Shown: positions 24,795-33,614 of the stretch, piece by piece
Numbering within the stretch: the stretch's first letter is position 1
Layout: the number at the start of each line of letters is the position of its first letter
Source: Aquificota bacterium
Lineage (GTDB): Bacteria; Aquificota; Aquificia; Aquificales; Aquificaceae
Length of the DNA: 64,000 nucleotides
Assembly: GCA_013153495.1 (NCBI GenBank)
Contig: JAADEH010000012.1
Span: forward strand, 310,001-374,000
Direction: 5' to 3'
Notes under the pieces: generated by a model
Seen by the model: only the letters and a program-made list of their open reading frames with translations
Told to the model about the DNA's origin: nothing
Database searches by the model: none
Position numbers and translations under genes: made by a program

Positions 24795-25541
24795 CTATGC
24801 TACCCTCAACCTTTTTTTGCTCTTTATGAACTCTATCCACATGTCGAAGCCTTCCCCCGTCTTTGAAGACAATTTTATAACATCGAGTTTGGGGTTAACG
24901 CTCCTGGCGGACTTTATGGCTCTGTCGATGTCGAAGTCCATGTAGGGTAGAAGGTCTATCTTCGTTATGAGCATAAGCTCTGCGGATCGGAACATGACGG
25001 GATATTTTTCCGGTTTGTCATCCCCTTCGGTGGTGGAAAGGAGAACCACGTTAAGGTGTGCTCCCACATCGTAGGAGGCTGGGCAAACCAAATTTCCTAC
25101 GTTCTCTATAAAAACTACGTCAAGATCCTCAAGGGGTAGGTGGTGTATCCCTTCGTGCACCATGAAGGCGTCTAAGTGGCAAGCCTGTCCCGTGGTTATC
25201 TGGTAGGCAGGGGCACCTTTTTCCCTTATCCTCTCCGCATCTCTGTTGGTTTCGAGGTCCCCTTCTATAACTCCTATGCGCAGTTCCTCACCGAGAAGCT
25301 CTATGGTCTTTTCCAGCAGGGTGGTCTTTCCCGCTCCGGGGGAACTCATGAGGTTTACGGCGAGTATTCCGTATCTGTCGAAGTGTTCCCTGTTGGACTG
25401 AGCCTGACGGTCGTTGGCGTCGAGTATCTTTGTCAGGACTTCCACGGTCTTTTTATCCTCGAGGGTGGGGTTGTGATGGTGGTCGTGGTGGTGATGGTGG
25501 TCGTGGTTGTCGGTTATGGAGCATCCGCAATCCCTGCACAT
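24795..25541 (-). CDS. hypB: Hydrogenase nickel incorporation GTPase HypB
   Basis: Delivers nickel to the hydrogenase large subunits, with HypA and possibly SlyD. 248 residues: N-terminal 'MCRDCGCS', the high-affinity nickel motif, then a His run ('NHDHHHHHDHHHN', residues 12-24) for storage, then the GTPase with P-loop 'SSPGAGKTT' (66-74) and the intersubunit metal site in 'GQACHLDA' and 'VCPAS'. The GTP specificity motif is 'TKID'. First gene of the hypB-tetR unit, 30 bases after hypF on the same strand. Confidence 0.95.
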   Translation of the reverse strand: MCRDCGCSITDNHDHHHHHDHHHNPTLEDKKTVEVLTKILDANDRQAQSNREHFDRYGILAVNLMSSPGAGKTTLLEKTIELLGEELRIGVIEGDLETNRDAERIREKGAPAYQITTGQACHLDAFMVHEGIHHLPLEDLDVVFIENVGNLVCPASYDVGAHLNVVLLSTTEGDDKPEKYPVMFRSAELMLITKIDLLPYMDFDIDRAIKSARSVNPKLDVIKLSSKTGEGFDMWIEFIKSKKRLRVA

Positions 25542-25554
25542 ACCGAACCTCCCT

Positions 25555-25566
25555 GAACGATTGTTC
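25555..25566. promoter_or_regulatory. Near-palindrome GAACGATTGTTC before hypB, likely TetR operator
   Basis: Eleven of twelve bases match the palindrome in front of the group 1 hydrogenase. It lies in the 30-base gap between hypF and hypB, between a -10-like hexamer and the hypB ribosome site, where a bound repressor would block transcription of hypB and tetR. Confidence 0.55.
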
Positions 25567-25571
25567 GCTTA

Positions 25572-27830
25572 TTAATATAGGTCTCTTTCTTTTAGGGAGC
25601 AAAGGAGCTGTCCGAGGGATAGTCCTCCGTCGTTTGGGGGGACTTTGCGGTGGGTAAAGACTTCAAAGCCTTCTTCTGTGAGAAGCTCCTTTATTTTGCT
25701 CACGAGGGGGTCGTTCTGCATAACTCCTCCCGAGAGACACACTTTGGACACACCTACTTCCCTTGCAACTTGGAGAGCTATTCGGGCGAGGGTGTTTATG
25801 AACCTGCTAACCGCAAGGGCTTTGTCCCTTTCCTCCAATAGGGCTAAGAGTGTAGGCTCCCAGTCTATAATACCTTCGTGCATGAGGAAGGGATAGTGGT
25901 CCTTTACGCTCGGGTCGTAGAGGTCCTCTAACATCATGGCTCCCTGTCCTTCGTAAGAGAGTTTATGTTTTATTCCGAGCAGGGAAGCTACCGCATCGAA
26001 CAGCCTTCCGACCGAAGAGGATAGGGGAGCGTTTATTCGGGACTCCCAGGCTTTGTATAGGGTTCGGAGTTGGGTTTCGGAAAATTCTTTTATTCTTTCT
26101 TCTATCACGCCGAAGGCGTCTTTTTTAAAAACTTCAAAAAGAAGAGATAGAGCAACTCTGCGGGGTTCTTTAACCGCTTTCTCACCTCCTATGAGGGGGA
26201 AGGGTCTGAAGTGATAGGCTCTTTTATATCCCTGAAGGTCGCACAGGAGAAACTCTCCTCCCCAGAGGGTTCCGTCCTCCCCGTATCCCGTTCCGTCCCA
26301 GGCTATTCCGAGAACCTGTGAGGTCAGGTCGTTTTCTGCCATGCAGGAGAGTATGTGGGCATAGTGGTGCTGGACTTTCAGGAGTTTTATTCCTCTTTCT
26401 CGGGAGAACTTCTCGGACCAGCGGGTAGTTTCGTAGCGGGGGTGAAGGTCGCACACCACGAGCTGGGGCTGGAAATCGTATAGGTTCATGAGGTCAAAGA
26501 GTGCTTCTTCGAAGGCGGAGAGGGTCGTAAGGTTGTCTATGTCCCCTATGTGCTGGCTCAGGAAAGCTACATTTCCCTGACCGAGGGCGAAGGTGTTTTT
26601 GAGCATTCCACCGACCGCAAGGACTTTGAAGGGTAATTCTACGGGAAGTTTTACGGGCAGGGGGGCGTATCCCCTCGAGCGTCTTATGGGCGTGGGAGTT
26701 TTCCCTATCACTTTTACTACCGAGTCATCGCACCTTCTCTTTATTTCCCTGTTGTGAAGTAGGATGTAGTCCGCAAACTCGGAGAGTTTCTCTAAGGCTT
26801 CCTCGTTGTCCTTAACTATAGGTTCGTCGGAGAGATTGCCGGAGGTGGCTACCACGGGGAAGGGAAGTTCGCTCAGGAGTATGTGGTGAAGGGGCGAGTA
26901 GGGTAGAAAAGCCCCCACCTTTTTCAGTCCGGGGGAGACGGAAGGTGCAAGTTCCTTTTCTTTATTTATCAAAACTATGGGTCTTTCGGGAGAAAGTAAA
27001 AGTGCCTTCTCGAGGTCGGTAGGTTCTCCATACTCGAGAACCTGCTCGAGGTTTTTGAACATAACCGCAAAGGGCTTTTCCTGTCTTTTCTTCCTCTCCC
27101 TGAGCTTTTGAACTGCCTCCTCATCGGTGGCGTTGCACATCAGGTGAAATCCACCTATGCCCTTTACCGCAACTATCTTTCCCTCTTTGAGAGCTTCTGC
27201 GGTTTTCTTTATAGCTTTTTCTCTTTCCGCAAGGAGTTTTCCTTCTCTTGAGAAAAGGCTCACGTGGGGTCCACATTGGGGGCAGGCGTTGGGTTGGGCA
27301 TGGAAGCGCCTGTTTTTGGGGTCCTCGTATTCTTCCTGACAGAGAGGACACATCTTGAAGAGCTTCATAGTGGTGTTGGGTCTGTCGTAGGGGAGTTTCT
27401 CTATGATGGTAAATCTGGGTCCGCAGTTGGTGCAGTTAATGAATGGGTAAAGGAACCGCCTGTCCTTGGGGTCAAAAAGCTCTCTCAGGCACTCGTCGCA
27501 GGTGGCAACATCGGGAAGTATAAAAACCTCCTTTTCACCTTTTGAGTCGGACTCTCGTATCGTGAAATCTTCGTAACCTTTTGGGGATAGCTCCTCCACC
27601 TCCTGGGAGAATATGTGAGCGAGGGGAGGCTTTTCCCTGTTGAGCCTTATCAGGAACTCGACGAGCTTCTGTTCCGGACCTTCAACTTCTATGAGAACTC
27701 CGTGGGAGTCGTTTATCACGAAGCCTCTTAAAGATAACTCTGTGGCAAGGTTATATACAAAGGGTCTGAAGCCGACCCCCTGAACCGCCCCCTGAAGGGA
27801 AATCCTAAAACGCTTTTCCATATCGGACAT
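25572..27830 (-). CDS. hypF: Carbamoyltransferase HypF
   Basis: Makes the thiocarbamate used for the cyanide ligands of the NiFe site. 752 residues with all HypF domains in order: acylphosphatase-like (about 5-95, 'VQGVGFRPFVYNLA'), zinc fingers (about 108-185, 'CDECLREL', 'CTNCGPRF', 'CPLCQEEY', 'CPQCGPH'), YrdC-like (about 200-390), and Kae1-like carbamoyltransferase (about 400-752, with 'VQHHYAHILSC'). Starts are possible at the ATGs at 27830 and 27821; no ribosome site is visible, so the leader may be very short. Divergent from the alcohol dehydrogenase region. Confidence 0.95.
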   Translation of the reverse strand: MSDMEKRFRISLQGAVQGVGFRPFVYNLATELSLRGFVINDSHGVLIEVEGPEQKLVEFLIRLNREKPPLAHIFSQEVEELSPKGYEDFTIRESDSKGEKEVFILPDVATCDECLRELFDPKDRRFLYPFINCTNCGPRFTIIEKLPYDRPNTTMKLFKMCPLCQEEYEDPKNRRFHAQPNACPQCGPHVSLFSREGKLLAEREKAIKKTAEALKEGKIVAVKGIGGFHLMCNATDEEAVQKLRERKKRQEKPFAVMFKNLEQVLEYGEPTDLEKALLLSPERPIVLINKEKELAPSVSPGLKKVGAFLPYSPLHHILLSELPFPVVATSGNLSDEPIVKDNEEALEKLSEFADYILLHNREIKRRCDDSVVKVIGKTPTPIRRSRGYAPLPVKLPVELPFKVLAVGGMLKNTFALGQGNVAFLSQHIGDIDNLTTLSAFEEALFDLMNLYDFQPQLVVCDLHPRYETTRWSEKFSRERGIKLLKVQHHYAHILSCMAENDLTSQVLGIAWDGTGYGEDGTLWGGEFLLCDLQGYKRAYHFRPFPLIGGEKAVKEPRRVALSLLFEVFKKDAFGVIEERIKEFSETQLRTLYKAWESRINAPLSSSVGRLFDAVASLLGIKHKLSYEGQGAMMLEDLYDPSVKDHYPFLMHEGIIDWEPTLLALLEERDKALAVSRFINTLARIALQVAREVGVSKVCLSGGVMQNDPLVSKIKELLTEEGFEVFTHRKVPPNDGGLSLGQLLCSLKERDLY
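25574..25602 (-). promoter_or_regulatory. Candidate sigma-70-type promoter of hypB-tetR
   Basis: On the minus strand TTGCTC (25597-25602), a 17-base spacer and TATATT (25574-25579) form a good housekeeping-type promoter inside the 3' end of hypF. The operator-like palindrome follows 7 bases downstream. Read-through from hypF may also contribute. Confidence 0.5.
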
Positions 27831-27844
27831 TAAATTTAATCTCT

Positions 27845-27949
27845 ATGGAGAGACTTCCTCCCGCCCTGCGACTGCTCATAGCCTGCGGTGGATGCCTGCT
27901 TGTGGCTGTTGTCATATACCTGCTTTTATCTTGGGTGGGTATAATTTAA
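27845..27949 (+). CDS. Possible 34-residue single-span membrane peptide
   Basis: An ATG at 27845 opens a 34-codon frame ending in TAA: a short basic start ('MERLPPALRLL') and one hydrophobic helix with Cys-Gly-Gly-Cys near its head ('IACGGCLLVAVVIYLLL'). The composition is that of a real membrane segment, not random DNA. Against it: no ribosome site, and its end overlaps the TATAAT box of the alcohol dehydrogenase gene. It starts only 14 bases from the divergent hypF start. Confidence 0.35.
   Translation: MERLPPALRLLIACGGCLLVAVVIYLLLSWVGII
27940..27945 (+). promoter_or_regulatory. Consensus -10 box of the alcohol dehydrogenase gene
   Basis: A perfect TATAAT 11 bases before the ATG at 27957. 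Transcription would begin 4-5 bases before the start codon, so the mRNA is nearly leaderless; no ribosome site is present. No good -35 hexamer was found at 16-18 bases. Confidence 0.55.
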
Positions 27950-27956
27950 AGCTCCT

Positions 27957-29120
27957 ATGGTTGTGAACTTTTACCGACCCGTTGAGGTGTTTTTCGGAAA
28001 AGGGGCAATCGAGAAAGCGGGTGAGGTTGCCCGAAGATACGGCTTCAAAGCCCTCATAGTTACGGGAAAGGAAAGTGCCAAAAAGAGCGGGTCTTTAGAC
28101 AGACTTATTAAGTCCCTGAACTCCCACGGAATACACGAATACATCCTCTACAACGAGGTTATCCCCAACCCCACCGACACCATAGTGAACGAAGGTGCCC
28201 GCATAGCGGTGGAGGAGAAGGTGGACTTCATAGTAGGTCTCGGGGGAGGTAGCACCTTAGACACAGCAAAGGCTATATCCATAGTCTCCTCCAACGAAGG
28301 TTCCGTTTGGGATTACGTTAAATACCCCGAAGGACCGAGACTGGTCCCCTACCTGAGCAGACCCGTAATATGCATACCCACGACCGCAGGAACGGGAAGC
28401 GAAGTGGATAAATACTCCGTAATAACCAACTCCATAAGGAAGGAGAAACTCGTAATATCCCACAGCCTCAACTACCCCAAAGTAGCCCTCATAGACCCCG
28501 AACTCACCCTGACCATGAGTCCCCAGCTAACCGCAATAACAGGATTTGACGCCCTCACCCACGCCTTAGAGTCCCTGACCAACAGAGCGCAGAACTTCAT
28601 GGCAGAAGAGTGTTCCATCAAAGCAATAGAGCTTATAAGCAAGTGGCTACCCATTGCTGTCGAAGAGCCGGACAACTACGAGGCAAGAGAAAAACTCTCC
28701 TACGCTTCCATGCTCGCAGGCATAGCCATAGACCACCTCGGAGTAGCCCTCATACACGCAATGGAACACCCCGTATCCGCCCACTACCCGCAGGTAGCCC
28801 ACGGTCTCGGACTCGCAATCCTCGCCCCATACATAACCAAGTTCAACTACAAAGGAAACCCCGAAAAGTATGCCCTCTTTGCCCGACTGATGGGATACGA
28901 GGAAAAACCCGAGCTTGCGGTCGATGCTTTGGTGGACTTTCTCCAGCGCATAGGACTGCTCAAAACCCTCAAAGAGGTAGGAGTAGAAGAGGAAAAGCTC
29001 GACCGACTGACCGAGGACGTCTATATGCTCGCAAGGCACTCCTTCATGATAAACCCCGTCGAACCCACCCTCGACGACGTCAGAGAACTATACCAAAGAG
29101 CCTATGAAGGAAGACTCTGA
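27957..29120 (+). CDS. Iron-containing alcohol dehydrogenase
   Basis: 387 residues of the group III (Fe-ADH/butanol dehydrogenase-like) family. NAD(P) site 'GLGGGSTLDTAKAI' near 94-107, 'PTTAGTGSEVDKYSV' near 140, and metal ligands in 'FDALTHALESL' (Asp/His), 'HAMEHPVSAHYPQVAHG' further on. Reduces an aldehyde or ketone or oxidises an alcohol; the substrate cannot be inferred. Its end overlaps the PP-loop gene by 17 bases. Confidence 0.9.
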   Translation: MVVNFYRPVEVFFGKGAIEKAGEVARRYGFKALIVTGKESAKKSGSLDRLIKSLNSHGIHEYILYNEVIPNPTDTIVNEGARIAVEEKVDFIVGLGGGSTLDTAKAISIVSSNEGSVWDYVKYPEGPRLVPYLSRPVICIPTTAGTGSEVDKYSVITNSIRKEKLVISHSLNYPKVALIDPELTLTMSPQLTAITGFDALTHALESLTNRAQNFMAEECSIKAIELISKWLPIAVEEPDNYEAREKLSYASMLAGIAIDHLGVALIHAMEHPVSAHYPQVAHGLGLAILAPYITKFNYKGNPEKYALFARLMGYEEKPELAVDALVDFLQRIGLLKTLKEVGVEEEKLDRLTEDVYMLARHSFMINPVEPTLDDVRELYQRAYEGRL

Positions 29121-29748
29121 CTTTATCCTCTGGAGCGGAGGAAAGGACAGCTACCTCGCCTACAAAAAGGCAACCCTCAGAGGCTACCAAATCCGATACG
29201 CCCTCTCCTACATAGAAAAAAGAACAAAGCGCCTCATAGGTTGCCACATAAGAGAAACCGCAATCCGCAAACAAACCCAAGCCCTCGGACTCGAGTTCAT
29301 ACCCATCTACGGAAGCAAAAGAAAAGGAAACTTTCTACAAAACCTATTCCAGACTCTCAAAGACCTAAAACCCCGAGCAGGAATAATGGGAGACCTGTAT
29401 CGAACAGAACACCGCAACTCCCTCGAAAGCCTCTGCAAAAAACTCAACATAAGACCCGTATTCCCCCTATGGGGAATGGACGAGGGAGTGCTCCTCAGCC
29501 AAATACTCCAAATCTCCGACCCCATCATAGTATGCAGGAGAGTAAGAATTATTCCCAGAAGGTTTTTAAAAAGACCGCTTCGCGGTGATTTCATAAAGTT
29601 CCTCAAAGAAAACAACCTGTCCCTGAGCGGGGAAGGAGGAGAGTATCAGACCTTCGTAAGCGAATGCGAAGACTTCAAGCTGACTCTCAAGGTTGAAAGA
29701 ACCTTCCGAAAGTCTTACTATGAGTGCATAGACTTCGAGGTGGAATAA
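29104..29748 (+). CDS. PP-loop ATP pyrophosphatase, Dph6/MJ0570-like
   Basis: 214 residues. The PP-loop 'LWSGGKDSYLAYKKA' near residue 9 binds ATP, and 'LSGEGGEYQTFV' near 178 is the family signature, also present in eukaryotic diphthine-ammonia ligase. Such enzymes adenylate a carboxyl or carbonyl before amide or thio transfer. Diphthamide is absent from bacteria, so the bacterial substrate is unknown. The region 160-175 is unusually basic ('RRVRIIPRRFLKRPLRG'). Confidence 0.82.
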   Translation: MKEDSDFILWSGGKDSYLAYKKATLRGYQIRYALSYIEKRTKRLIGCHIRETAIRKQTQALGLEFIPIYGSKRKGNFLQNLFQTLKDLKPRAGIMGDLYRTEHRNSLESLCKKLNIRPVFPLWGMDEGVLLSQILQISDPIIVCRRVRIIPRRFLKRPLRGDFIKFLKENNLSLSGEGGEYQTFVSECEDFKLTLKVERTFRKSYYECIDFEVE

Positions 29749-29749
29749 G

Positions 29750-30682
29750 ATGAGAGTATTCCTGACGGGAGGAACGGGATTTGTCGGCAGGCACGTGGTA
29801 AGAGAACTTTTGGATAGAGGGCACGACCTTCTCCTCGGTGTCAGAAACCCCCAGAAAGCTGTAAACCTCTTCGGAGAAAAAGTCAAAGCCCGAAAAGTCG
29901 ATTTCGAGGACAAGAACTCGATAGAGGAAACCCTAAAAGAATACAACCCCCATGTGGTAATTCACCTGATAGGAATACTCTACGAACTCAGGAGCAAGGG
30001 AATAACCTTCGAAAAAGTCCACTATCTATACTCTAAAAACCTATACGAAGCCTGCATAAATGTGGGAGTAGATAGAGTGGTTCACATGAGCGCCCTCGGG
30101 ACCCACGACAAAGCACCTTCCCGATACCACCAGACCAAAAGGTGGGCTGAGAAGGTTCTTATAGAAAGCGGACTGAGCCACGCAATCCTCAGACCCTCTC
30201 TCATACTCGGTCCGGAGCAGAAACTCTTTCCCGACATGGACCGCATAACGAAACTAATCCCCATAGTTGCCCTGCCGGGAGGAGGTGGATACAAGTTCCA
30301 GCCCGTTGACGTCAGAGATGTGGCAAGATGCTTTGCAGAGCTAACGGAGAACTCCCTCGAGGGGACTTTCGAGCTTTGCGGAACCAAAGTGGTAAGCTTT
30401 AAAGGTCTTCTCAAAGACATATTTTCCTTCTGGAACAGGAAAGTTTTGATGGTGCCTATGCCCAAAAAACTTATGTATTTAATGGGCAAAGTTGTGGAGA
30501 AAATTTTAGAACCACCGCCCTTTTCCTCGGACCAGATACTTATGATGTGGAGGGACAACATCTGCGGAGAGCTTGGAGACGCAATCCCCGACGGAGTAAG
30601 GCACATAACGGGAAAAGACCCTATACCCTACGAAGAATCCCTCAAATGGGCACTGGAAGGATATTCTAAGATAAACTCTTGA
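29750..30682 (+). CDS. NAD(P)-dependent epimerase-like protein, complex I NDUFA9 type
   Basis: 310 residues with an extended short-chain dehydrogenase fold. N-terminal 'FLTGGTGFVGRHVVREL' binds NAD(P). 'HMSALGTHDKAPSRYHQTK' holds the Ser and the Tyr-x3-Lys-like site ('YHQTKRWAEK'), as in the atypical group that includes the complex I subunit NDUFA9 and related bacterial proteins. In bacteria these act on isoprenoid or sugar-nucleotide-like substrates or are uncharacterised. One base after the PP-loop gene. Confidence 0.82.
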   Translation: MRVFLTGGTGFVGRHVVRELLDRGHDLLLGVRNPQKAVNLFGEKVKARKVDFEDKNSIEETLKEYNPHVVIHLIGILYELRSKGITFEKVHYLYSKNLYEACINVGVDRVVHMSALGTHDKAPSRYHQTKRWAEKVLIESGLSHAILRPSLILGPEQKLFPDMDRITKLIPIVALPGGGGYKFQPVDVRDVARCFAELTENSLEGTFELCGTKVVSFKGLLKDIFSFWNRKVLMVPMPKKLMYLMGKVVEKILEPPPFSSDQILMMWRDNICGELGDAIPDGVRHITGKDPIPYEESLKWALEGYSKINS

Positions 30683-30690
30683 AATTACCC

Positions 30691-30918
30691 ATGCATGAAA
30701 TGAAAAGACTCGCCAAATTAGAAGAAAGAGTAGATAACCTGAGCAGAGAAGTTCAAGAAGTAAAACAGGACGTCAGAGAACTAAAAGAAGATGTGAAATC
30801 CTTGAGGGAGGAAATTCACAAGGTAAAAATGTTAATTCTCGTGGTAATCTTCTTTGTAATCTTCCTAAATCAAGATGCTCTGATATTCATACTTAAACTC
30901 CTGAGAATAATGCCGTAA
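30691..30918 (+). CDS. Small coiled-coil, tail-anchored membrane protein
   Basis: 75 residues from the ATG at 30691 (a TTG at 30679 would overlap the previous stop). Residues 5-45 form a charged coiled coil ('LSREVQEVKQDVRELKEDVK'); the end is a hydrophobic helix finishing 'FLNQDALIFILKLLRIMP'. A paralogue at 60970-61221 has almost the same C-terminal 28 residues with a differing coil, so the anchor is the conserved part. The function is unknown. Confidence 0.72.
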   Translation: MHEMKRLAKLEERVDNLSREVQEVKQDVRELKEDVKSLREEIHKVKMLILVVIFFVIFLNQDALIFILKLLRIMP

Positions 30919-30920
30919 GG

Positions 30921-32459
30921 CTACGCTTTCTTCTTGAGCATAAAGTTCTTTATGAGATAGTTCTGGGCTATGTTCAGTATGTTGTTCACGGTCCAGTAGA
31001 GAACGAGTCCCGAAGGAAAGCTGGCAAAGAGAAATGTAAAGGCTACTGCGGATATATACATTATGAGGTTCTGCTTAGGGTCCGGGTTGGGTGTTACCTT
31101 CTGCTGAAGTATCATCGTAAGACCCATAATTACGGGAAGTATGTAGTAGGGGTCTTTATCCGCAAGACTCGGTATCCAGAGCATTCCCGAGAGCTTGAGG
31201 TCAACGGTGATTATCAAAACTTTGTATAGGGCAAAGAATACAGGTATCTGAACGAGAATTGGAAGGCACCCGCTCATAGGGTTGAACCCAATCTCGGAGT
31301 ATAGCTTCATCATCTCTTCCTGCATCTTAACGGGGTCGTCCTTATACTTCTTCCTTATCTTCTCCAGACGGGGTGCGGCTTCCTGGAGCTTCATCATAGA
31401 GGTCATACTCTTGTAGTTGAGTGGGAAGAAAACCACCCTGAGAAGGAAGGTGAGAATAACTATCGAAACAATCCAACTCCCCGTGTGCTCGTAAACCCAA
31501 TACATGAATATGAAAAGAGGCTTGACTATAATCTTGAGCATTCCCCAGTCCAGCAGGTCGGAAAGCCCTATTTCCCTAAGACGGGAGTAATACTTGGCTC
31601 CCATATACAGGATCATAGGCTCCTTATACTGAACGTATGTGAAGGTTATTTCCTTCTCCCCATCCTCACCTTCGGGTTTATACCTGACCTTGTCTATAAC
31701 GACCCTCTCTATTTTTCCCTTAAATCCTTTGAAGAAATACCTGCTCTCCTCACCCGCAAACTCTATAAAACCTTCAAAGCTCTGTTTTCCCTCTACATCG
31801 TCCTTATCTATTCGAATTACCTCACCGTTTATCTTCAGCACGGGTCCCTCGTGGGTGTAGAAAGATGCCTCGAATGGGTGGGTGCCTACGAGAACATAGA
31901 AGGACCTTCCGAGATTGCTCTCCACCTTAAGTTCCATGTAGTAGTCTTTAAAGGTTATCTCCTTGACAAGTTTCTTTCCGTCTTTTTCGTAGGTGAGTAT
32001 CAGTCTGTTATCCTTCTTCTCCACCTTGTAGGGAGAAAAGTTAAGGTCGTAATCTATCTGAGGGTCCCCCGTGTATATCTCCAAGGGATAGACGTTTAGT
32101 CTTTTCTCCGCTTCCGTTATCAGGTCGAAACCGAACTGAGTGTCCACAAGGCTGACGATTTTTCCGCCGTTCGTGGAAACCTTTACGGAGAACCCCTCAA
32201 ACTCGAAGCTGAGAACCTCTCCGGAAGGGTGTTTCTCCCTCGTAGTTCCTAACATGAGCTGTGGGAGGGATGAGGGTTCTTTGGGTTCCTTTTCCGCTTC
32301 TGCTTTACTTTGGCTTTCCTGGGGTTTTTGAGCGGTTTGGGTTTGCTGAGGAGGACGGAAAAAGTAATAGGAAATTATCTCGTATCCGAGAAGGAAGAAA
32401 GCCACGAGGGTCATCGCTATGAAGATTCTCTTGGGGTCGGGTCCTTGCTGTTGAGTCAA
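30921..32459 (-). CDS. yidC: Membrane protein insertase YidC
   Basis: 512 residues: N-terminal transmembrane helix (about 10-30), a Gln/Lys/Glu-rich linker, the large periplasmic beta-sandwich domain (about 70-300) of diderm YidC, then the conserved five-helix insertase core ('FPLNYKSMTSMMKLQE', 'NPMSGCLPILVQIPVFFALY', 'FPSGLVLYWTVNNILNIAQ'). Inserts inner-membrane proteins alone or with SecYEG. Its ATG overlaps the yidD stop. Part of the atpB-usp-atpE-rpmH-yidD-yidC run. Confidence 0.94.
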   Translation of the reverse strand: MTQQQGPDPKRIFIAMTLVAFFLLGYEIISYYFFRPPQQTQTAQKPQESQSKAEAEKEPKEPSSLPQLMLGTTREKHPSGEVLSFEFEGFSVKVSTNGGKIVSLVDTQFGFDLITEAEKRLNVYPLEIYTGDPQIDYDLNFSPYKVEKKDNRLILTYEKDGKKLVKEITFKDYYMELKVESNLGRSFYVLVGTHPFEASFYTHEGPVLKINGEVIRIDKDDVEGKQSFEGFIEFAGEESRYFFKGFKGKIERVVIDKVRYKPEGEDGEKEITFTYVQYKEPMILYMGAKYYSRLREIGLSDLLDWGMLKIIVKPLFIFMYWVYEHTGSWIVSIVILTFLLRVVFFPLNYKSMTSMMKLQEAAPRLEKIRKKYKDDPVKMQEEMMKLYSEIGFNPMSGCLPILVQIPVFFALYKVLIITVDLKLSGMLWIPSLADKDPYYILPVIMGLTMILQQKVTPNPDPKQNLIMYISAVAFTFLFASFPSGLVLYWTVNNILNIAQNYLIKNFMLKKKA

Positions 32460-32662
32460 GGTAAGTCAACACCTCCTTTTGAAAAGGGATGGCACCTCAT
32501 AACTCTCCATACAGCCTTCAATGTGCCCTTGAATACTCCGTGCTTTTCCACAGCCATTATCGCATACTGAGAGCAGGTAGGATGAAACCTACAACTCGCA
32601 GGATATAAAGGAGAAACAAAAACCTGCCAAAAGCGAAGAAACTTTATCAAAACCCACTTCAT
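32456..32662 (-). CDS. yidD: Membrane protein insertion efficiency factor YidD
   Basis: 68 residues with the family core 'SPLYPASCRFHPTCSQYA' and 'RCHPFSKGGVDLP'. A small inner-membrane-associated protein that helps YidC-dependent insertion. The start codon directly abuts the rpmH stop, the place where rnpA stands in most bacteria; there is no rnpA here. The end overlaps the yidC start. Confidence 0.93.
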   Translation of the reverse strand: MKWVLIKFLRFWQVFVSPLYPASCRFHPTCSQYAIMAVEKHGVFKGTLKAVWRVMRCHPFSKGGVDLP

Positions 32663-32806
32663 CTACGGGGCAAGCCTCTTTCTGCCCTTTCTTCTCCTTC
32701 GCTTTATTATCCTTCTGCCCGCTTTGGTGCTCATACGGGCAAGGAAACCACTTTTGCGTTTTTTCTTCTTTATCGATATATGAGGCTTTAAGCCTTCGGT
32801 AGCCAT
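32663..32806 (-). CDS. rpmH: 50S ribosomal protein L34
   Basis: 47 residues. The conserved part 'KRKSGFLARMSTKAGRR' and 'RRRRKGRKRLAP' identifies L34; the N-terminus 'MATEGLKPHISIKKK' is longer than in most bacteria and matches what I recall from Aquifex. 'gaggaggt' lies before the ATG. It is immediately followed by yidD without an intervening rnpA gene. Confidence 0.93.
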   Translation of the reverse strand: MATEGLKPHISIKKKKRKSGFLARMSTKAGRRIIKRRRRKGRKRLAP

Positions 32807-32844
32807 ATTAGAACCTCCTCAGAGGCTAAAGGAGACGGGCTAAC

Positions 32845-33192
<348 letters not shown>

Positions 33193-33202
33193 TTACCTCC
33201 TT

Positions 33203-33613
33203 TCACTTTATTATCAACATCGGAATGTTTATCCTATCAATAATACCGCACAGCACGGATGTGGGAGGACACCCCCACAGAAACATGTCAGGCTTCTCCT
33301 CCTGAGCAAACCTAACAACCTCCTCTCCAAGCTCACCCGCAACAGCTTTTATGCTTACCCTCGCTCTCTCGTCGTTCTTTATGTGCCTCCATATAGCCTG
33401 AATTTTATTCTCCGTCCTCTCCTTTGCACTTTTGACCGTATCCGGAGGCAAGGGAACTCCGAGGGAAACGCTTGCGGACTCTAACCTGTAAAGGTCTTCG
33501 AGCACAACGAGAACCTCAACCTCTGCGGAGAATAGCTCCCCATACTTTGCCAAAGTCTCGAGAGCCTTCCTGCACTCCGCAGAAGAATCGCTCAAAACGA
33601 GAGTTATCTTCAT
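33203..33613 (-). CDS. Universal-stress-protein-like protein between atpB and atpE
   Basis: 136 residues with the UspA-like alpha/beta pattern: 'KITLVLSDSSAECRKALETL' at the start, 'VEVLVVLEDL' and 'RINIPMLIIK' at the end. The glycine-rich ATP loop of ATP-binding Usp proteins is not intact (it reads 'LWGCPPTSVLCG'), so nucleotide binding is doubtful. Placed between ATP synthase a and c genes, 1 base after atpB, it may be coexpressed with them. The role is unknown. Confidence 0.62.
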   Translation of the reverse strand: MKITLVLSDSSAECRKALETLAKYGELFSAEVEVLVVLEDLYRLESASVSLGVPLPPDTVKSAKERTENKIQAIWRHIKNDERARVSIKAVAGELGEEVVRFAQEEKPDMFLWGCPPTSVLCGIIDRINIPMLIIK

Positions 33614-33614
33614 A

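Noticed and set aside
25485-25510. Short GGTGGTCGT-type repeats
   Set aside because: They are the codons of the HypB histidine run read on the other strand, not a separate repeat element.
32807-32844. Possible hairpin GGGC...GCCC between atpE and rpmH
   Set aside because: The stem is only 4-5 pairs and no T-run follows; too weak to call a terminator or attenuator.
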